64,000 nucleotides of DNA, taken from positions 31,919 through 95,918 of the forward strand of contig NZ_JAFA01000028.1 in NCBI RefSeq assembly GCF_000519185.1. Direction: 5' to 3'. The position numbers were made by a program, and so were the translations under genes. The notes below the pieces were generated by a model. It made no database searches. It was not told the origin of the DNA and worked only from the letters and a program-made list of their open reading frames with translations. Origin of the DNA: Paraburkholderia nodosa DSM 21604. Its GTDB lineage: Bacteria; Pseudomonadota; Gammaproteobacteria; Burkholderiales; Burkholderiaceae. This document shows, piece by piece, positions 50,234 through 59,198 of the stretch. Position 1 is the stretch's first letter, and each line of letters starts with the position of its first letter.

Positions 50234-51808
50234 TCAGGCGGGCCGCTGCTTGCGCACGACCTCGGCGAGCGCGCGCACGCCGGGTTCGATTTTCTCGAGC
50301 TTGATGGCGGAGAATCCCATGCGGAACCATGGACTGTGTTCGGCTTCGTCGGCGAAGAACACGCCGCCGGGCTCGATCAGGATGCCGGCTTCGCGCGCGT
50401 CGTCGGCAAGGCGCGCGGAATCCAGCCACGCCGGGCCCTCGACCCAGCACGAGGCGCCACCGCCGATCGGCACGTAACGCACCTCGGGCAGATGGGTGTC
50501 GAGCGCCGCCATCAACGCGCGGGCGCGCTCCTTGTAGGCATGCGCGAGCCGGCGCAGCAGCGCGTCGTGGTGTCCGAGCGCGAGAAACGTCGCGAACGCG
50601 CGCTGGATATAGGCCACCGGGTGCCGGACCATCAGGCGGCGTAGCGAGCGCAGCTCGCGCACAAGTTCCTGCGGGCCGACCACGTAACCGAGACGCAGGC
50701 CGGGGGCGAACGTCTTCGAAAGGCTGCCCACGTAGATCACGCGATCGGCCGTGTCGAGGCTCTTCAAGGCCGGATGCGGCGTGCCGGAGAAGGTGTTTTC
50801 GCTCTCGTAGTCGTCTTCGATGATGACGAAGTCGTGCTGTTGGGCCAGTTCGAGCAGCGCCTGGCGGCGCGCGATGGGCATGGTGGCCGTGGTCGGGCAC
50901 TGATGGCTCGGCGTGACGAACACGTAATCGCAGCGGGCGAGCGAGTCGCGCAGGCGCTCCGGGTCGATCCCTTCGCCGTCGATCGGCAATTCGAGCAGCT
51001 GCGCGTTGCGATTCACGAAAATATTGCGTGCATCGGGATATCCCGGATTCTCGAAGCCGACGGTCGTGTTCTTGCCGCAGAGCAGGTCGGCGACGAGATA
51101 GAGCGCCTGCTGGCAGCCATTCGTGATGATGATCTCCTCGGGCATGGCGAACACGCCGCGCCGCGGCAGCACGCGCGTGCGGATCTGCTGGATCAGCGAC
51201 TCGTCATCGCGCTCGATCAGGTCGGGCGCCCAGTTGCGGATCTCCATGATCGAGAGCGCTTTCAGGCAGCACTCGCGCCAGTCGTTGGTCGGAAAGAGCG
51301 ATTGATCGAATTGCCCGTAGATGAAGGGATATGCGTAGTTCTGCCAATTGGCGGGTTTGACGATGTTGCGCTGGGCGGAGGGCGGGCGCACGATGCGCGA
51401 TTTCCACGCGGGCGGGGCGGGCGACTGGGCGCCATGGGGCTTGACGATGTCGGGCTGCTGCACCCGTTGCTGCACGCGCTGCTGGACCCGCTGTTGGACC
51501 CGCTGCTGGACCGTTACGCCGTGCAGGCCCTCCAGCATCTCGGGGTTGACGAAGTGCCCGCTGCGTTCGCGCGAGACCAGATAGCCTTCCTCCACGAGCA
51601 TCTGGTAGGCGAGCACCACGGTATTGCGCGCTACGCCGAGTTGCTCGGCCAACTCGCGGCTCGAAGGCAGGGCGGAGTCCGGCGGCAACTGCCCGTCGAG
51701 GATGGAGGCCACCAGCATCTCGCGGATCTGGTGCTGCAGACTAGTCTTCGACTCCGGTGACCGTCGGAATTGCTGTGCCCAAAGGGCGGACGGGGTACGG
51801 GTCGGCAT
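50234..51808 (-). CDS. tauR: MocR/GntR-family PLP-dependent regulator, TauR-like
   Basis: A 524-residue regulator. It has an N-terminal GntR winged HTH (PPDSALPSSRELAEQLGVARNTV), a repetitive Gln/Arg/Val linker, and a fold-type I aminotransferase domain with the PLP Lys in VGSLSKTFAPGLRLGYV. In Rhodobacter the MocR protein TauR activates taurine genes with xsc nearby. Here it is followed on the same strand by the NTF2-like gene, xsc, pta and the exporter, and is divergent from a TauABC-type importer. Effector and targets are inferred. Confidence 0.72.
   Translation of the reverse strand: MPTRTPSALWAQQFRRSPESKTSLQHQIREMLVASILDGQLPPDSALPSSRELAEQLGVARNTVVLAYQMLVEEGYLVSRERSGHFVNPEMLEGLHGVTVQQRVQQRVQQRVQQRVQQPDIVKPHGAQSPAPPAWKSRIVRPPSAQRNIVKPANWQNYAYPFIYGQFDQSLFPTNDWRECCLKALSIMEIRNWAPDLIERDDESLIQQIRTRVLPRRGVFAMPEEIIITNGCQQALYLVADLLCGKNTTVGFENPGYPDARNIFVNRNAQLLELPIDGEGIDPERLRDSLARCDYVFVTPSHQCPTTATMPIARRQALLELAQQHDFVIIEDDYESENTFSGTPHPALKSLDTADRVIYVGSLSKTFAPGLRLGYVVGPQELVRELRSLRRLMVRHPVAYIQRAFATFLALGHHDALLRRLAHAYKERARALMAALDTHLPEVRYVPIGGGASCWVEGPAWLDSARLADDAREAGILIEPGGVFFADEAEHSPWFRMGFSAIKLEKIEPGVRALAEVVRKQRPA
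51458..51517 (-). repeat. 12-bp tandem repeat inside the MocR-type regulator
   Basis: About five 12-bp units encode the linker VQQRVQQRVQQRVQQRVQQ between the DNA-binding and PLP domains. Being a multiple of three, copy-number change would alter linker length without frameshift. Confidence 0.75.
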
Positions 51809-52336
51809 GCTGGCTCCTGTGATCGATGACGGGGGTGAGGACGTTTGAGCGGCGAAATCGGCCGCTCAATCAACACACGATATTCAACACTGGCCGTCCG
51901 AGTCGATTAGGTAAATTTCGGAGCGACGGTTCGCGACGAAACGGTCAGCACGCCGCTTTCGGCAAGAAACTCGACGCGCGCGCGCACGCCAGGCCCTTGC
52001 TGCGGCGCAGCGCGACCGGCTGGCGGGCGTTGGGGCTGCGAGCGCGCGGGGGGCAAATAATCGGAAGAAATCGGCTGGACGGGGCCTGCTGCGCGTCGGG
52101 AAAGCGGGAGACAGCGGTCATCCGCGACTGGCCCCATCGGAACTTCCTGCCTGGTACTACCCGCCGCTTTATTGATTGAGAATGCTTGACTAAACGGGCG
52201 AGTTCGCGAGTGCGAAATAAAAGAAGCCGAAATCTGCCCTGTAGCCGCTGACTATACTTGAATTGAGACGGAACCCGAACCGGACGCGGAACTTCGCGCT
52301 GGCGTGCGCATAGTTTTTCAACTTGAGGAGACGGCG
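51809..52336. other. divergent regulatory region tauR-like / ABC importer
   Basis: 528 bp without a supported gene. It holds a perfect 8-bp inverted repeat TGAGCGGC/GCCGCTCA (51846-51868) close to the regulator gene, a TTCAACACTGG element at about 51882-51893 resembling the xsc-promoter sites, a TTCGC/GCGAA palindrome at 52203-52216, and a -10-like TATACT at 52253-52258 about 80 bp before the importer's start. No RNA gene is recognised. Confidence 0.5.
51846..51868. promoter_or_regulatory. inverted repeat upstream of the MocR-type regulator gene
   Basis: TGAGCGGC and GCCGCTCA, perfect 8-bp arms with a 7-bp spacer, about 38 bp upstream of the regulator's start codon. Candidate autoregulatory operator. 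Confidence 0.35.
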
Positions 52337-53188
52337 GTGAGAGCCCTACCCAGACTAAAGATGATGAAGCATCACGCGGATTCGTCGATCGAGCCGGTCA
52401 TCAAGATCCGCCGCGGCCACGGGAAACTGAATTCCTGGGCGTTGACCACTGCCGTGATCGTGATATGCGTCCTGCTCTGGCAGGCGGTATCGATGGCGGG
52501 CATCTTCCCGTCGTTCGCGCTGCCCTCGCCGGTGGCGGTGTGGCAGGCCTTCGTCGAAATCGTCCACAACGGCTACGGCGGCCAGTCGCTCGTCAGCGAT
52601 GTCCTGATTAGTTGCTTTCGCATCGTCATTGGTTTTGTGGGCGCGATTGCGATCGGCGTGCCGATCGGGCTGCTGATGTCACGCAACAAGATCGTGTTCG
52701 ACATCATCGATCCGCTGCTGCAGTTCGTCCGGCCGGTTCCGCCGCTTGCCTATATTCCGCTGCTGGTGGTGTGGTTCGGCATCGGCGAATTGCCCAAAGC
52801 CATTCTGATTCTGGTCGGCACCATTCCGGTCATCATCATCGGCACGATGTCGGGCGTGAAAAGCACGCCGGCGCTGCGCATCGAGGTTGCCCGCACGCTT
52901 GGCGCAACCAACGCGCAAATCTTCCGCAAGGTCGTGCTGCCCTCGGCAATGCCGGAGATCTTCACCGCAATGCGCGTGGGTATCGGCGTGGCGTGGACCT
53001 GTCTGGTTGCCGCGGAACTGATCGCGGCGAGCAGCGGCCTTGGCTGGCTCGTCCAGTTCGCCGGACAGGCCTTGCAGGTTGCCATCGTGATCGTCGGCAT
53101 CGTGATCATCGGGTTGATCGGATATGGAATGGAGCTGGCGATTCGCAAGATCGAAAATATCGTCGTACCGTGGCGCGGACATAACTAA
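52337..53188 (+). CDS. SsuC/TauC-type ABC transporter permease
   Basis: A 283-residue inner-membrane permease of the nitrate/sulfonate/taurine family with about six hydrophobic segments. FALPSPVAVWQAFVE near residue 55 and the EAA loop RIEVARTLGATNAQIFRKVVLP are typical. I took the GTG at 52337 behind GAGGAG; ATG at 52361 is the alternative. It leads a permease, binding protein, ATPase operon divergent from the TauR-like gene. Confidence 0.85.
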   Translation: MRALPRLKMMKHHADSSIEPVIKIRRGHGKLNSWALTTAVIVICVLLWQAVSMAGIFPSFALPSPVAVWQAFVEIVHNGYGGQSLVSDVLISCFRIVIGFVGAIAIGVPIGLLMSRNKIVFDIIDPLLQFVRPVPPLAYIPLLVVWFGIGELPKAILILVGTIPVIIIGTMSGVKSTPALRIEVARTLGATNAQIFRKVVLPSAMPEIFTAMRVGIGVAWTCLVAAELIAASSGLGWLVQFAGQALQVAIVIVGIVIIGLIGYGMELAIRKIENIVVPWRGHN

Positions 53189-53212
53189 TCGGGTAATCGG
53201 AGGAGACGAAAA

Positions 53213-54232
53213 ATGAAAAAGATGCAATGGATCTATGGCATGAGCGCGGCTGTGCTGGCGAGCAGTTGTCTGATTCCCGGCGCGGTGCATTCGCAGAGCA
53301 AGCCCGAGGTGATCATCGGCTACGAGGACAACGGCGCCGATCCGTACATGGTGTCGATGGCCGAGCATATGTTCGAAAAGCAGATGAACGCCGATGTCCA
53401 GTACAAGCTCTTCAGTTCGGGTCCGGCGGCGATGAGTGCATTGGCATCGAACAGTCTCACGTTCATGTGCGGGCTGGGCGTTCCGCCGCTCGTCACGGCT
53501 ATTGCACAGGGCTTGCCGATGACCATCGTGTACAACCAGGAGCGCTACACGAATGCGGCCGGCATCGTGGTCAAGCCGGATAGCGGCATCCACGACGTCG
53601 CGGGGCTGCAAGGCAAGAAGATCGCGATCGTCGCCGGCTCGCAGGCCTCGTTCGAACTGGCGACCTTCCTTGCGGCTGCGCACGTGCCGTATGCGTCCGT
53701 CACGCAGATCAATATGGCGCCGCCGCAGATGCGCACCTCGTGGGTGACCGGTGCGATCGATGCGGCGATCGTCTGGGATCCGGTATTCAGCGCGCTGCGT
53801 ACGGCCGGCGGCAAGGCGATCAAGACGGACGGCGATCTGCCGCGCGAAGCTTCGAGCTACAACGTCTGTATCGCCAACTCCGAGTGGGCGAAGGCGCATC
53901 CGGACCTGGTCCGCGGTTTCGTCGCGGCGCTCGACCAGGGCTATCAGGTGACGATGAAGGATCGCGACAAGGCGCTCGCCGAGATGGCGAAGGCAACGGG
54001 CGTGACAGTGCCGGTGGCGACGAGCGAGCTCGCCGGTTATGAGCTGTTTTCCGGCGCCGACCAGACCACGCCGAAAGTCATGGGCCTCGACGCAGGCGTC
54101 AAAACCTCCGCCACGTACCTGACTCTGGTGAACACGGCCAAGGTGCTCAACTCGATAGGCCGCATTCCGAGTGTGCCGGCGAGTTTCGACAACAACGTCG
54201 CGCCGCAGTACTCGAAGCATCTGGCGCATTGA
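53213..54232 (+). CDS. SsuA/TauA-type ABC transporter substrate-binding protein
   Basis: A 339-residue periplasmic protein with a signal peptide ending near AVHSQSKPE and the SsuA/NMT1-family pattern: VIIGYEDNGADPYM, then LASNSLTFMCGLGVPPLVTAIAQGLP and GIVVKPDSGIHDVAGLQGKKIA. The ribosome site is CGGAGGAG. Position between a sulfonate-type permease and ATPase, next to xsc genes, makes taurine or another sulfonate the likely ligand. Confidence 0.83.
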   Translation: MKKMQWIYGMSAAVLASSCLIPGAVHSQSKPEVIIGYEDNGADPYMVSMAEHMFEKQMNADVQYKLFSSGPAAMSALASNSLTFMCGLGVPPLVTAIAQGLPMTIVYNQERYTNAAGIVVKPDSGIHDVAGLQGKKIAIVAGSQASFELATFLAAAHVPYASVTQINMAPPQMRTSWVTGAIDAAIVWDPVFSALRTAGGKAIKTDGDLPREASSYNVCIANSEWAKAHPDLVRGFVAALDQGYQVTMKDRDKALAEMAKATGVTVPVATSELAGYELFSGADQTTPKVMGLDAGVKTSATYLTLVNTAKVLNSIGRIPSVPASFDNNVAPQYSKHLAH

Positions 54233-54268
54233 TCCATTGACTGTCTGACTGTCGAGCAGGAGACGAAC

Positions 54269-55006
54269 TTGAACATCGTCATCGATTCTCTGTACAAGAC
54301 ATTCGGCGCCACATCGGCACTGGAAAACATCAATCTGCAGTTCCGGGGCGGCGAATTCATCACCGTGCTCGGCGCCTCGGGCTGTGGAAAGACGACCTTG
54401 CTGCATTTGCTTGCCGGCTTGACGTCGCCCACCAAGGGCAACATCTATGTCGATGGCGAGATCAAGGACCAGCCTGGGGCCGACCGTGTCGTCGTGTTCC
54501 AGCAGGCCGGCTTGTTTCCGTGGCTCAGCGTGGAAGAAAACATCGAGTTCGGGCCGTCACTGCATTCGGTGCCCAAGGCGCAACGGCGCAAGGAGTCGGC
54601 GGACATTTTGCGCATCATCGGTCTGGAGTCTTTCGCCCACCATAAGCCCTATGAGCTATCGGGCGGCATGCAGCAGCGCGTGGCAATTGCGCGGGCGCTC
54701 GTGATGAAGCCGAAGGTGCTGCTGATGGACGAGCCCTTCGGCGCGCTGGATGCGCAGACGCGCAGTTCCATGCAGACGTTCTTGACCGCGCTGTGGGAGC
54801 AGCTCCACTGCACGGTGGTCTTCATCACCCATGACATCGACGAAGCGATCTTTCTCGGTACGCGCCTTGTCGTGCTTTCAGCGCGACCGGGGCGGGTGGC
54901 ACTCGACGTACCCATCGAACTGGAAAGACCGCGTACGCCTCAGGTCGCATTCGAATCACACTTCCTGGATCTGAAGAAACGCGCGATGGGAATTCTTGCG
55001 CACTGA
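54269..55006 (+). CDS. SsuB/TauB-type ABC transporter ATP-binding protein
   Basis: A 245-residue ATPase: Walker A GASGCGKTT, signature LSGGMQQRVAIARAL and Walker B LLMDEPFGALD, with an H-loop in FITHDIDEA. The start is a TTG at 54269 behind CAGGAGACG; no good ATG lies nearby before the conserved IDSLYKTFG. It completes the importer and converges with the DHA2 efflux gene. Confidence 0.88.
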   Translation: MNIVIDSLYKTFGATSALENINLQFRGGEFITVLGASGCGKTTLLHLLAGLTSPTKGNIYVDGEIKDQPGADRVVVFQQAGLFPWLSVEENIEFGPSLHSVPKAQRRKESADILRIIGLESFAHHKPYELSGGMQQRVAIARALVMKPKVLLMDEPFGALDAQTRSSMQTFLTALWEQLHCTVVFITHDIDEAIFLGTRLVVLSARPGRVALDVPIELERPRTPQVAFESHFLDLKKRAMGILAH

Positions 55007-55014
55007 TCGCGCGC

Positions 55015-56418
55015 TCAGCGGCGGGCGGCCGTGGCCGCCATCGCCGAAGGCGAAGCAGCGACGCGCGTCTGCGTGTCGATGCGGCGGAAGATCAGGGCGG
55101 AGATCAGCGTGATCGCGCCCACACCTGCGAAGCTCATGCGAAAGCCGGGCGCAACCGATCCCCACTGTGCCTCGCCAAGGCTCACGAGCGCGCCGCCGAT
55201 GGTGACGCCGAGTCCCATGGCGAGCATTTGCACCATGGAAAAGAGGCTGTTGCCGCTGCCGGCGTCTTCGTGGGAGAGGTCCTTGAGCGTGACGCTGTTC
55301 ATCGCGGCGAACTGCATCGAGTTGGCCGCGCCGAAGATGGCCAGCACGACAATCTCCACGGCGATGGGCGTGCCGCGCGAGATCAGTGCGAACGCAACGA
55401 TCGATGCGCCCACGATCAGCGTGTTGACCAGCAGGAATGTCTCGTAGCCGTAACGGCGGATCAGCGGCGCAATCCAGCGTTTGGCGACCGTCCCCGCGAG
55501 CGCGGCGGGCAGCATCATGAGGCCCGAGCGCAGCGGCGAGTAACCAAGCTCGAGTTGCATGAGCAGCGGCACGAGAAACGGCACGGCGCTCGAGCCGATG
55601 CGGCAGACGAGATTGCCGATCAGGCCGACGCTGAAATTCGGCTCGCCGAACAAGCGCAGCTTGAAGAGCGGATCGCGGCGGCCGCGCGCATACGCCACGT
55701 AAGCGAAGGCGGCCGCGATGCCGAGTGCGAAGAGCCCGGCAGACCACGCGGCGCGATGCGTCTGGACCGGTGTGTCGAAGGCCAGTGAAAACGCAATCAT
55801 GCACAGCGACACGAGTGCGCAGCCGGCGAGATCGAACCGAGGCGCCGCAGTGCTCGTCGCGTTCGGCAGATAGCGGTGCACCGCGAACACGCCGGCGAGG
55901 CCGATCGGCACGTTGATCAGGAAGATCCAGTGCCATGAAATGGCCTGCACGAACCAGCCGCCCAGCGTCGGGCCGACGATCGGCCCCACCTGGCCCGCCA
56001 CCGAAATGAGCGCGAGCGCCGAGACGTATTGCTCGCCGCTCACCGCACGCAGCACCGCGAGCCGGCCGATGGGCATCAGCATCGATCCACCGATCCCCTG
56101 CAGCACGCGCGCGACCACCAGCTGCTCGAGCGTGTGCGCACTCGCGCAGCACAGCGAGCCGAGCACGAAGATCAGAATCGCGACGAAATAGACGCGGCGC
56201 GTGCCGAAGCGGTCGGCGAGCCAGCCCGATGCGGGCGTGAGCATGGCCATGGTCAGCGTGTACGCGACGATGACCGGCTGCATCACGAGCGGTCGCACGC
56301 CAAGGCTGCGCGCAATCGAGGGGAGCGCGGTGTTGACGATCGTCGTGTCGAGCGTCTGCATGAAAAAACCGGCGGCGACGATCCATAGCAGCGCCGTGTG
56401 GCTCGAATTCTTGTTCAT
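55015..56418 (-). CDS. DHA2-family MFS efflux transporter (EmrB/QacA type)
   Basis: A 467-residue membrane protein with about 14 hydrophobic segments. It opens with LDTTIVNTALPSIARSLGV and has motif A as WLADRFGTRR and motif C-like GPTLGGWFVQAISWHWIFLINVPIG, hallmarks of proton-driven multidrug efflux. It is divergent from a LysR gene 148 bp away that probably controls it. No EmrA-type partner is present. The substrate is unknown. Confidence 0.87.
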   Translation of the reverse strand: MNKNSSHTALLWIVAAGFFMQTLDTTIVNTALPSIARSLGVRPLVMQPVIVAYTLTMAMLTPASGWLADRFGTRRVYFVAILIFVLGSLCCASAHTLEQLVVARVLQGIGGSMLMPIGRLAVLRAVSGEQYVSALALISVAGQVGPIVGPTLGGWFVQAISWHWIFLINVPIGLAGVFAVHRYLPNATSTAAPRFDLAGCALVSLCMIAFSLAFDTPVQTHRAAWSAGLFALGIAAAFAYVAYARGRRDPLFKLRLFGEPNFSVGLIGNLVCRIGSSAVPFLVPLLMQLELGYSPLRSGLMMLPAALAGTVAKRWIAPLIRRYGYETFLLVNTLIVGASIVAFALISRGTPIAVEIVVLAIFGAANSMQFAAMNSVTLKDLSHEDAGSGNSLFSMVQMLAMGLGVTIGGALVSLGEAQWGSVAPGFRMSFAGVGAITLISALIFRRIDTQTRVAASPSAMAATAARR

Positions 56419-56539
56419 CTGGGACTTCTCGGCGCGCCGCGTCAGGGGCGGGTACGGCTTTGCGGCGCAATCATCATCAATGCCGTCATGATATTGTTAC
56501 CATCGCTCATCGGGAACCCCAGTAGAGACTTTGACTGTC

Positions 56540-56554
56540 ATCGGCATTGCCGAT
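56540..56554. promoter_or_regulatory. palindrome at the LysR gene start, candidate operator
   Basis: ATCGGC-ATT-GCCGAT, a perfect 6+3+6 palindrome ending 12 bp before the LysR ATG, within the divergent efflux/LysR region. It could be a LysR autoregulation site. Confidence 0.35.
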
Positions 56555-56565
56555 AACCATCCGCC

Positions 56566-57426
56566 ATGCTCAACCCCATCTGGCTCAGGACCTTCGAAGC
56601 GGTCGCGCGCTGCCACAGTTTCACGGAAGCGGCACGCCAGCTCGGACTCACGCAGTCGAGCGTGAGCGATCACGTGCGCCGGCTTGAAGAAGCGATCGGG
56701 CGCCGCCTGTTTATCCGCGACACGCATTCGCTCGCCATCACGTCCGATGGCGAGGCGATGCTGGCACATGCCGGCAGCATCCTGCAGGCGATCAACCGCG
56801 CCGAGTCGCAGTTCCGCGCGCCGCGCCTGCGCGGGCGGGTGCGGCTCGGCTGTTCCGACGACGTTGCGCTGGGCCCGCTGCCCGCCGTGCTGACGGCGTT
56901 TCGCAACGCGCATCCCGACGTGGAGCTGGAGATCACCATCGGCATGACGGGCCGGCTTTACGAGCTGCTGGATTCCGGCGCCATCGACCTGATGGTGGGC
57001 AAGCGGCGATTGGGCGACAAACGCGGCACGGTGCTCTTCACCGGACGGCTCGAATGGCTCGCGCGCGCCGGCACGACGATGGATCTCGCGCAGCCGCTGC
57101 CGCTCATTCTTGTGGCCGAGCCGAGCGTGACGCGGGCCGTGGTGCTCGACGCGCTTGCGCAGACTGACTTCCGCTGGCAACTGGTGTGTACGAGCAGCAG
57201 CCATTCGGGCTGCGTGGCGGCGGCGCGCGCCGGACTCGGGGTCACCGTACGGCCCCAATATCTTGCGGCACGCGGGCTGGCGCCGCCCGTGAATGTCGCG
57301 AGCCTGCCGGCGCTGCCCAACGTCGAATTCATCGCGCTCGCGGGAAAGCGGCTTTCCCGCCCGGCGCAAACGCTGCTGCAACTCATGCACGACAGCGACT
57401 TGCGCGGCTCGTGGATCGGTGAATGA
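56566..57426 (+). CDS. LysR-family transcriptional regulator
   Basis: A 286-residue regulator with an N-terminal HTH (WLRTFEAVARCHSFTEAARQLGLTQSSVSDHVRRLEE) and a LysR effector domain. No clear Shine-Dalgarno precedes the ATG at 56566. It is divergent from the DHA2 efflux gene, so local control of that pump is likely. The effector is unknown. Confidence 0.86.
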   Translation: MLNPIWLRTFEAVARCHSFTEAARQLGLTQSSVSDHVRRLEEAIGRRLFIRDTHSLAITSDGEAMLAHAGSILQAINRAESQFRAPRLRGRVRLGCSDDVALGPLPAVLTAFRNAHPDVELEITIGMTGRLYELLDSGAIDLMVGKRRLGDKRGTVLFTGRLEWLARAGTTMDLAQPLPLILVAEPSVTRAVVLDALAQTDFRWQLVCTSSSHSGCVAAARAGLGVTVRPQYLAARGLAPPVNVASLPALPNVEFIALAGKRLSRPAQTLLQLMHDSDLRGSWIGE

Positions 57427-57504
57427 GCGCGAGGCGGGAACGCCGGGAATGCGGCGCGGCGCGCGGATCAGGTGTCGATGCGCACGCTCTGTATTCGAAC
57501 GCGC

Positions 57505-58227
57505 CTACAGCGAACTCCCCCCGCAGATCATGATCTGCTGCCCCGTGATCGCGCCGGCCTGCGGGCCGAGCAGATACGCGACCATCGAGGCCACTTCCTC
57601 CACCGTCACGTAGCGCCCGATCGGCGGCATGACCGGCGCGCTGGACGTGCGCTTCGGGTCGTTCAACATGGGCGTGGCGGTTGCTGCGGGGGAAACCACG
57701 TTGACGGTGATGCCGCGCGGCGCGAGTTCGATGGCCCACGACCGCGCCATGCCGACCATGGCGGCCTTGACGGCGGCGTACTGGCTGCGCCCGGCGGCGC
57801 CGCCCGACACGCGGCTGCCGATCAGCACGATGCGGCCGCCCTCGGGCATGGCGGGCACGAGCGCGTTGGCGAGCGCCGAGGCGGCGGCCACGTGCAGACG
57901 CCACATCGCTTCGCCGCTCGCTGCGTCGAGTTCGCCGATGCGCGCTGTTTTCATGAAGCCGGCCGCGTGCACGAGGCCATCGACCGCGCCCAGGCGTTGC
58001 GCGAGTCCGGCAATCGCGGCGGTATCGTCGAGGTCCGCGGCGCACCAGGTGAAGCGGGGATGATCGAGGTCCGGCGCGCTGCGGCTTAGCCCGATCACGT
58101 CGTGGCCTTCGGCGAGCAGGTGCTGCGCAATGGCGTAGCCGATGCCGGAGCTTGCGCCCGTCACGACCATACGCTTGTTCGTGGCGGTTGCTGCCGTGCT
58201 ATTTGCTGCGTTCGTTGCGTTGTCCAT
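57505..58227 (-). CDS. SDR-family oxidoreductase
   Basis: A 240-residue classical short-chain dehydrogenase. It has an Ala/Asn/Thr-rich 18-residue start, cofactor motif TGASSGIG, and the active-site Ser in LIGSRVSG followed by QYAAVKAA (Tyr-x3-Lys). PMLNDPKRTSSAP lies in the substrate loop. It lies 9 bp after the DeoR gene and closes the C4 acid-sugar operon. It may oxidise a sugar acid or polyol feeding the kinase, but the substrate is unknown. Confidence 0.82.
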   Translation of the reverse strand: MDNATNAANSTAATATNKRMVVTGASSGIGYAIAQHLLAEGHDVIGLSRSAPDLDHPRFTWCAADLDDTAAIAGLAQRLGAVDGLVHAAGFMKTARIGELDAASGEAMWRLHVAAASALANALVPAMPEGGRIVLIGSRVSGGAAGRSQYAAVKAAMVGMARSWAIELAPRGITVNVVSPAATATPMLNDPKRTSSAPVMPPIGRYVTVEEVASMVAYLLGPQAGAITGQQIMICGGSSL

Positions 58228-58236
58228 TGTCGTCTT

Positions 58237-59025
58237 TCAATGCGCGGCTCCCGCACGCACTTCGATCGGCTCGATCGTGAGCCCCGCGAGATTGCGGAAC
58301 GCCTGCAATTCGCCATGCGAAGCGCTCGCGTCCGTGATGAGCGTCCACGGTTTCTCGATCGGCGCCCAGTGCTGCTGGCTGTCGCGGTTGAGCTTGTCGG
58401 CGGTCACGAGCACGAAGAGGCTCGCGGCCTGCCGCATGAGGCATTCCTTGAGGTAGGCCTGATCGGCGGTCGCTTCGCACAGGCCGCGGCCGGCCACCAC
58501 GCCATCGGCGCCGAGGAAGGCCTTGTCGACCGTCACGCGCGTGAGCGCGAGCTGCGCGATCGGCCCGAGCGTACTCATGCTCGACTCGCGCACCTCGCCG
58601 CCGATCAGCGTGAGCGGCACACTGCTGCCGGCGAGTGCCTGGACGACGAGCAGGTTGTTCGTCACCACGCGAATGTCATGGCGCCCCGCCTGCGCGAGCG
58701 CGCGCGCCAGCGCGGCGGTGGTGGTGCCGCTGTCGAGGAAGATCGTGTCGCCGGCGCGCACGTGGGCGGCAGCCGCGTGGCCAATGGCGTCCTTCTCCGC
58801 CTGGAAGCTCTGGCGGCGCTCTTCGAGCGATTCCTCGGGCGCATGCGTGCCGACCGAAGCCGCACCGCCATAGGTGCGCAGGATGAGCCGCTCGTCGGCG
58901 AGCGCGCGCAGGTCGCGGCGCACGGTGGCCTCCGACATGCCGAAGTGTTCGCACAGCTCGGACACTTCGGTCGTGCCGGAGAGGACGGCCTGGAGCATGG
59001 CTTCGCGGCGGCGGGCTACTTTCAT
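58237..59025 (-). CDS. DeoR-family transcriptional regulator
   Basis: A 262-residue regulator with an N-terminal HTH (EVSELCEHFGMSEATVRRDLRAL) and a C-terminal DeoR sensor domain with DSGTTTAALARAL and KAFLGADGV. Such repressors sense phosphorylated sugars. Its position inside an operon with a sugar-acid kinase suggests control by a C4 acid phosphate or DHAP-related intermediate. The ribosome site is weak. Confidence 0.87.
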   Translation of the reverse strand: MKVARRREAMLQAVLSGTTEVSELCEHFGMSEATVRRDLRALADERLILRTYGGAASVGTHAPEESLEERRQSFQAEKDAIGHAAAAHVRAGDTIFLDSGTTTAALARALAQAGRHDIRVVTNNLLVVQALAGSSVPLTLIGGEVRESSMSTLGPIAQLALTRVTVDKAFLGADGVVAGRGLCEATADQAYLKECLMRQAASLFVLVTADKLNRDSQQHWAPIEKPWTLITDASASHGELQAFRNLAGLTIEPIEVRAGAAH

Positions 59026-59198
59026 GGAGTGTTCGGCGTTGGGTTCGGGGCGCCGCTTCGCGGCGAGGCAGACGGCGTGGACAATACGGCGCGCACGCAG
59101 TTTACACGGTACTTTACCGCGTGCTGCACCCCGTACTGTAGCCACTTTCCACCGCCTCGCGTTCATCGCGTGGGCTCCCGGTGTATCCCAGTGTCCCG

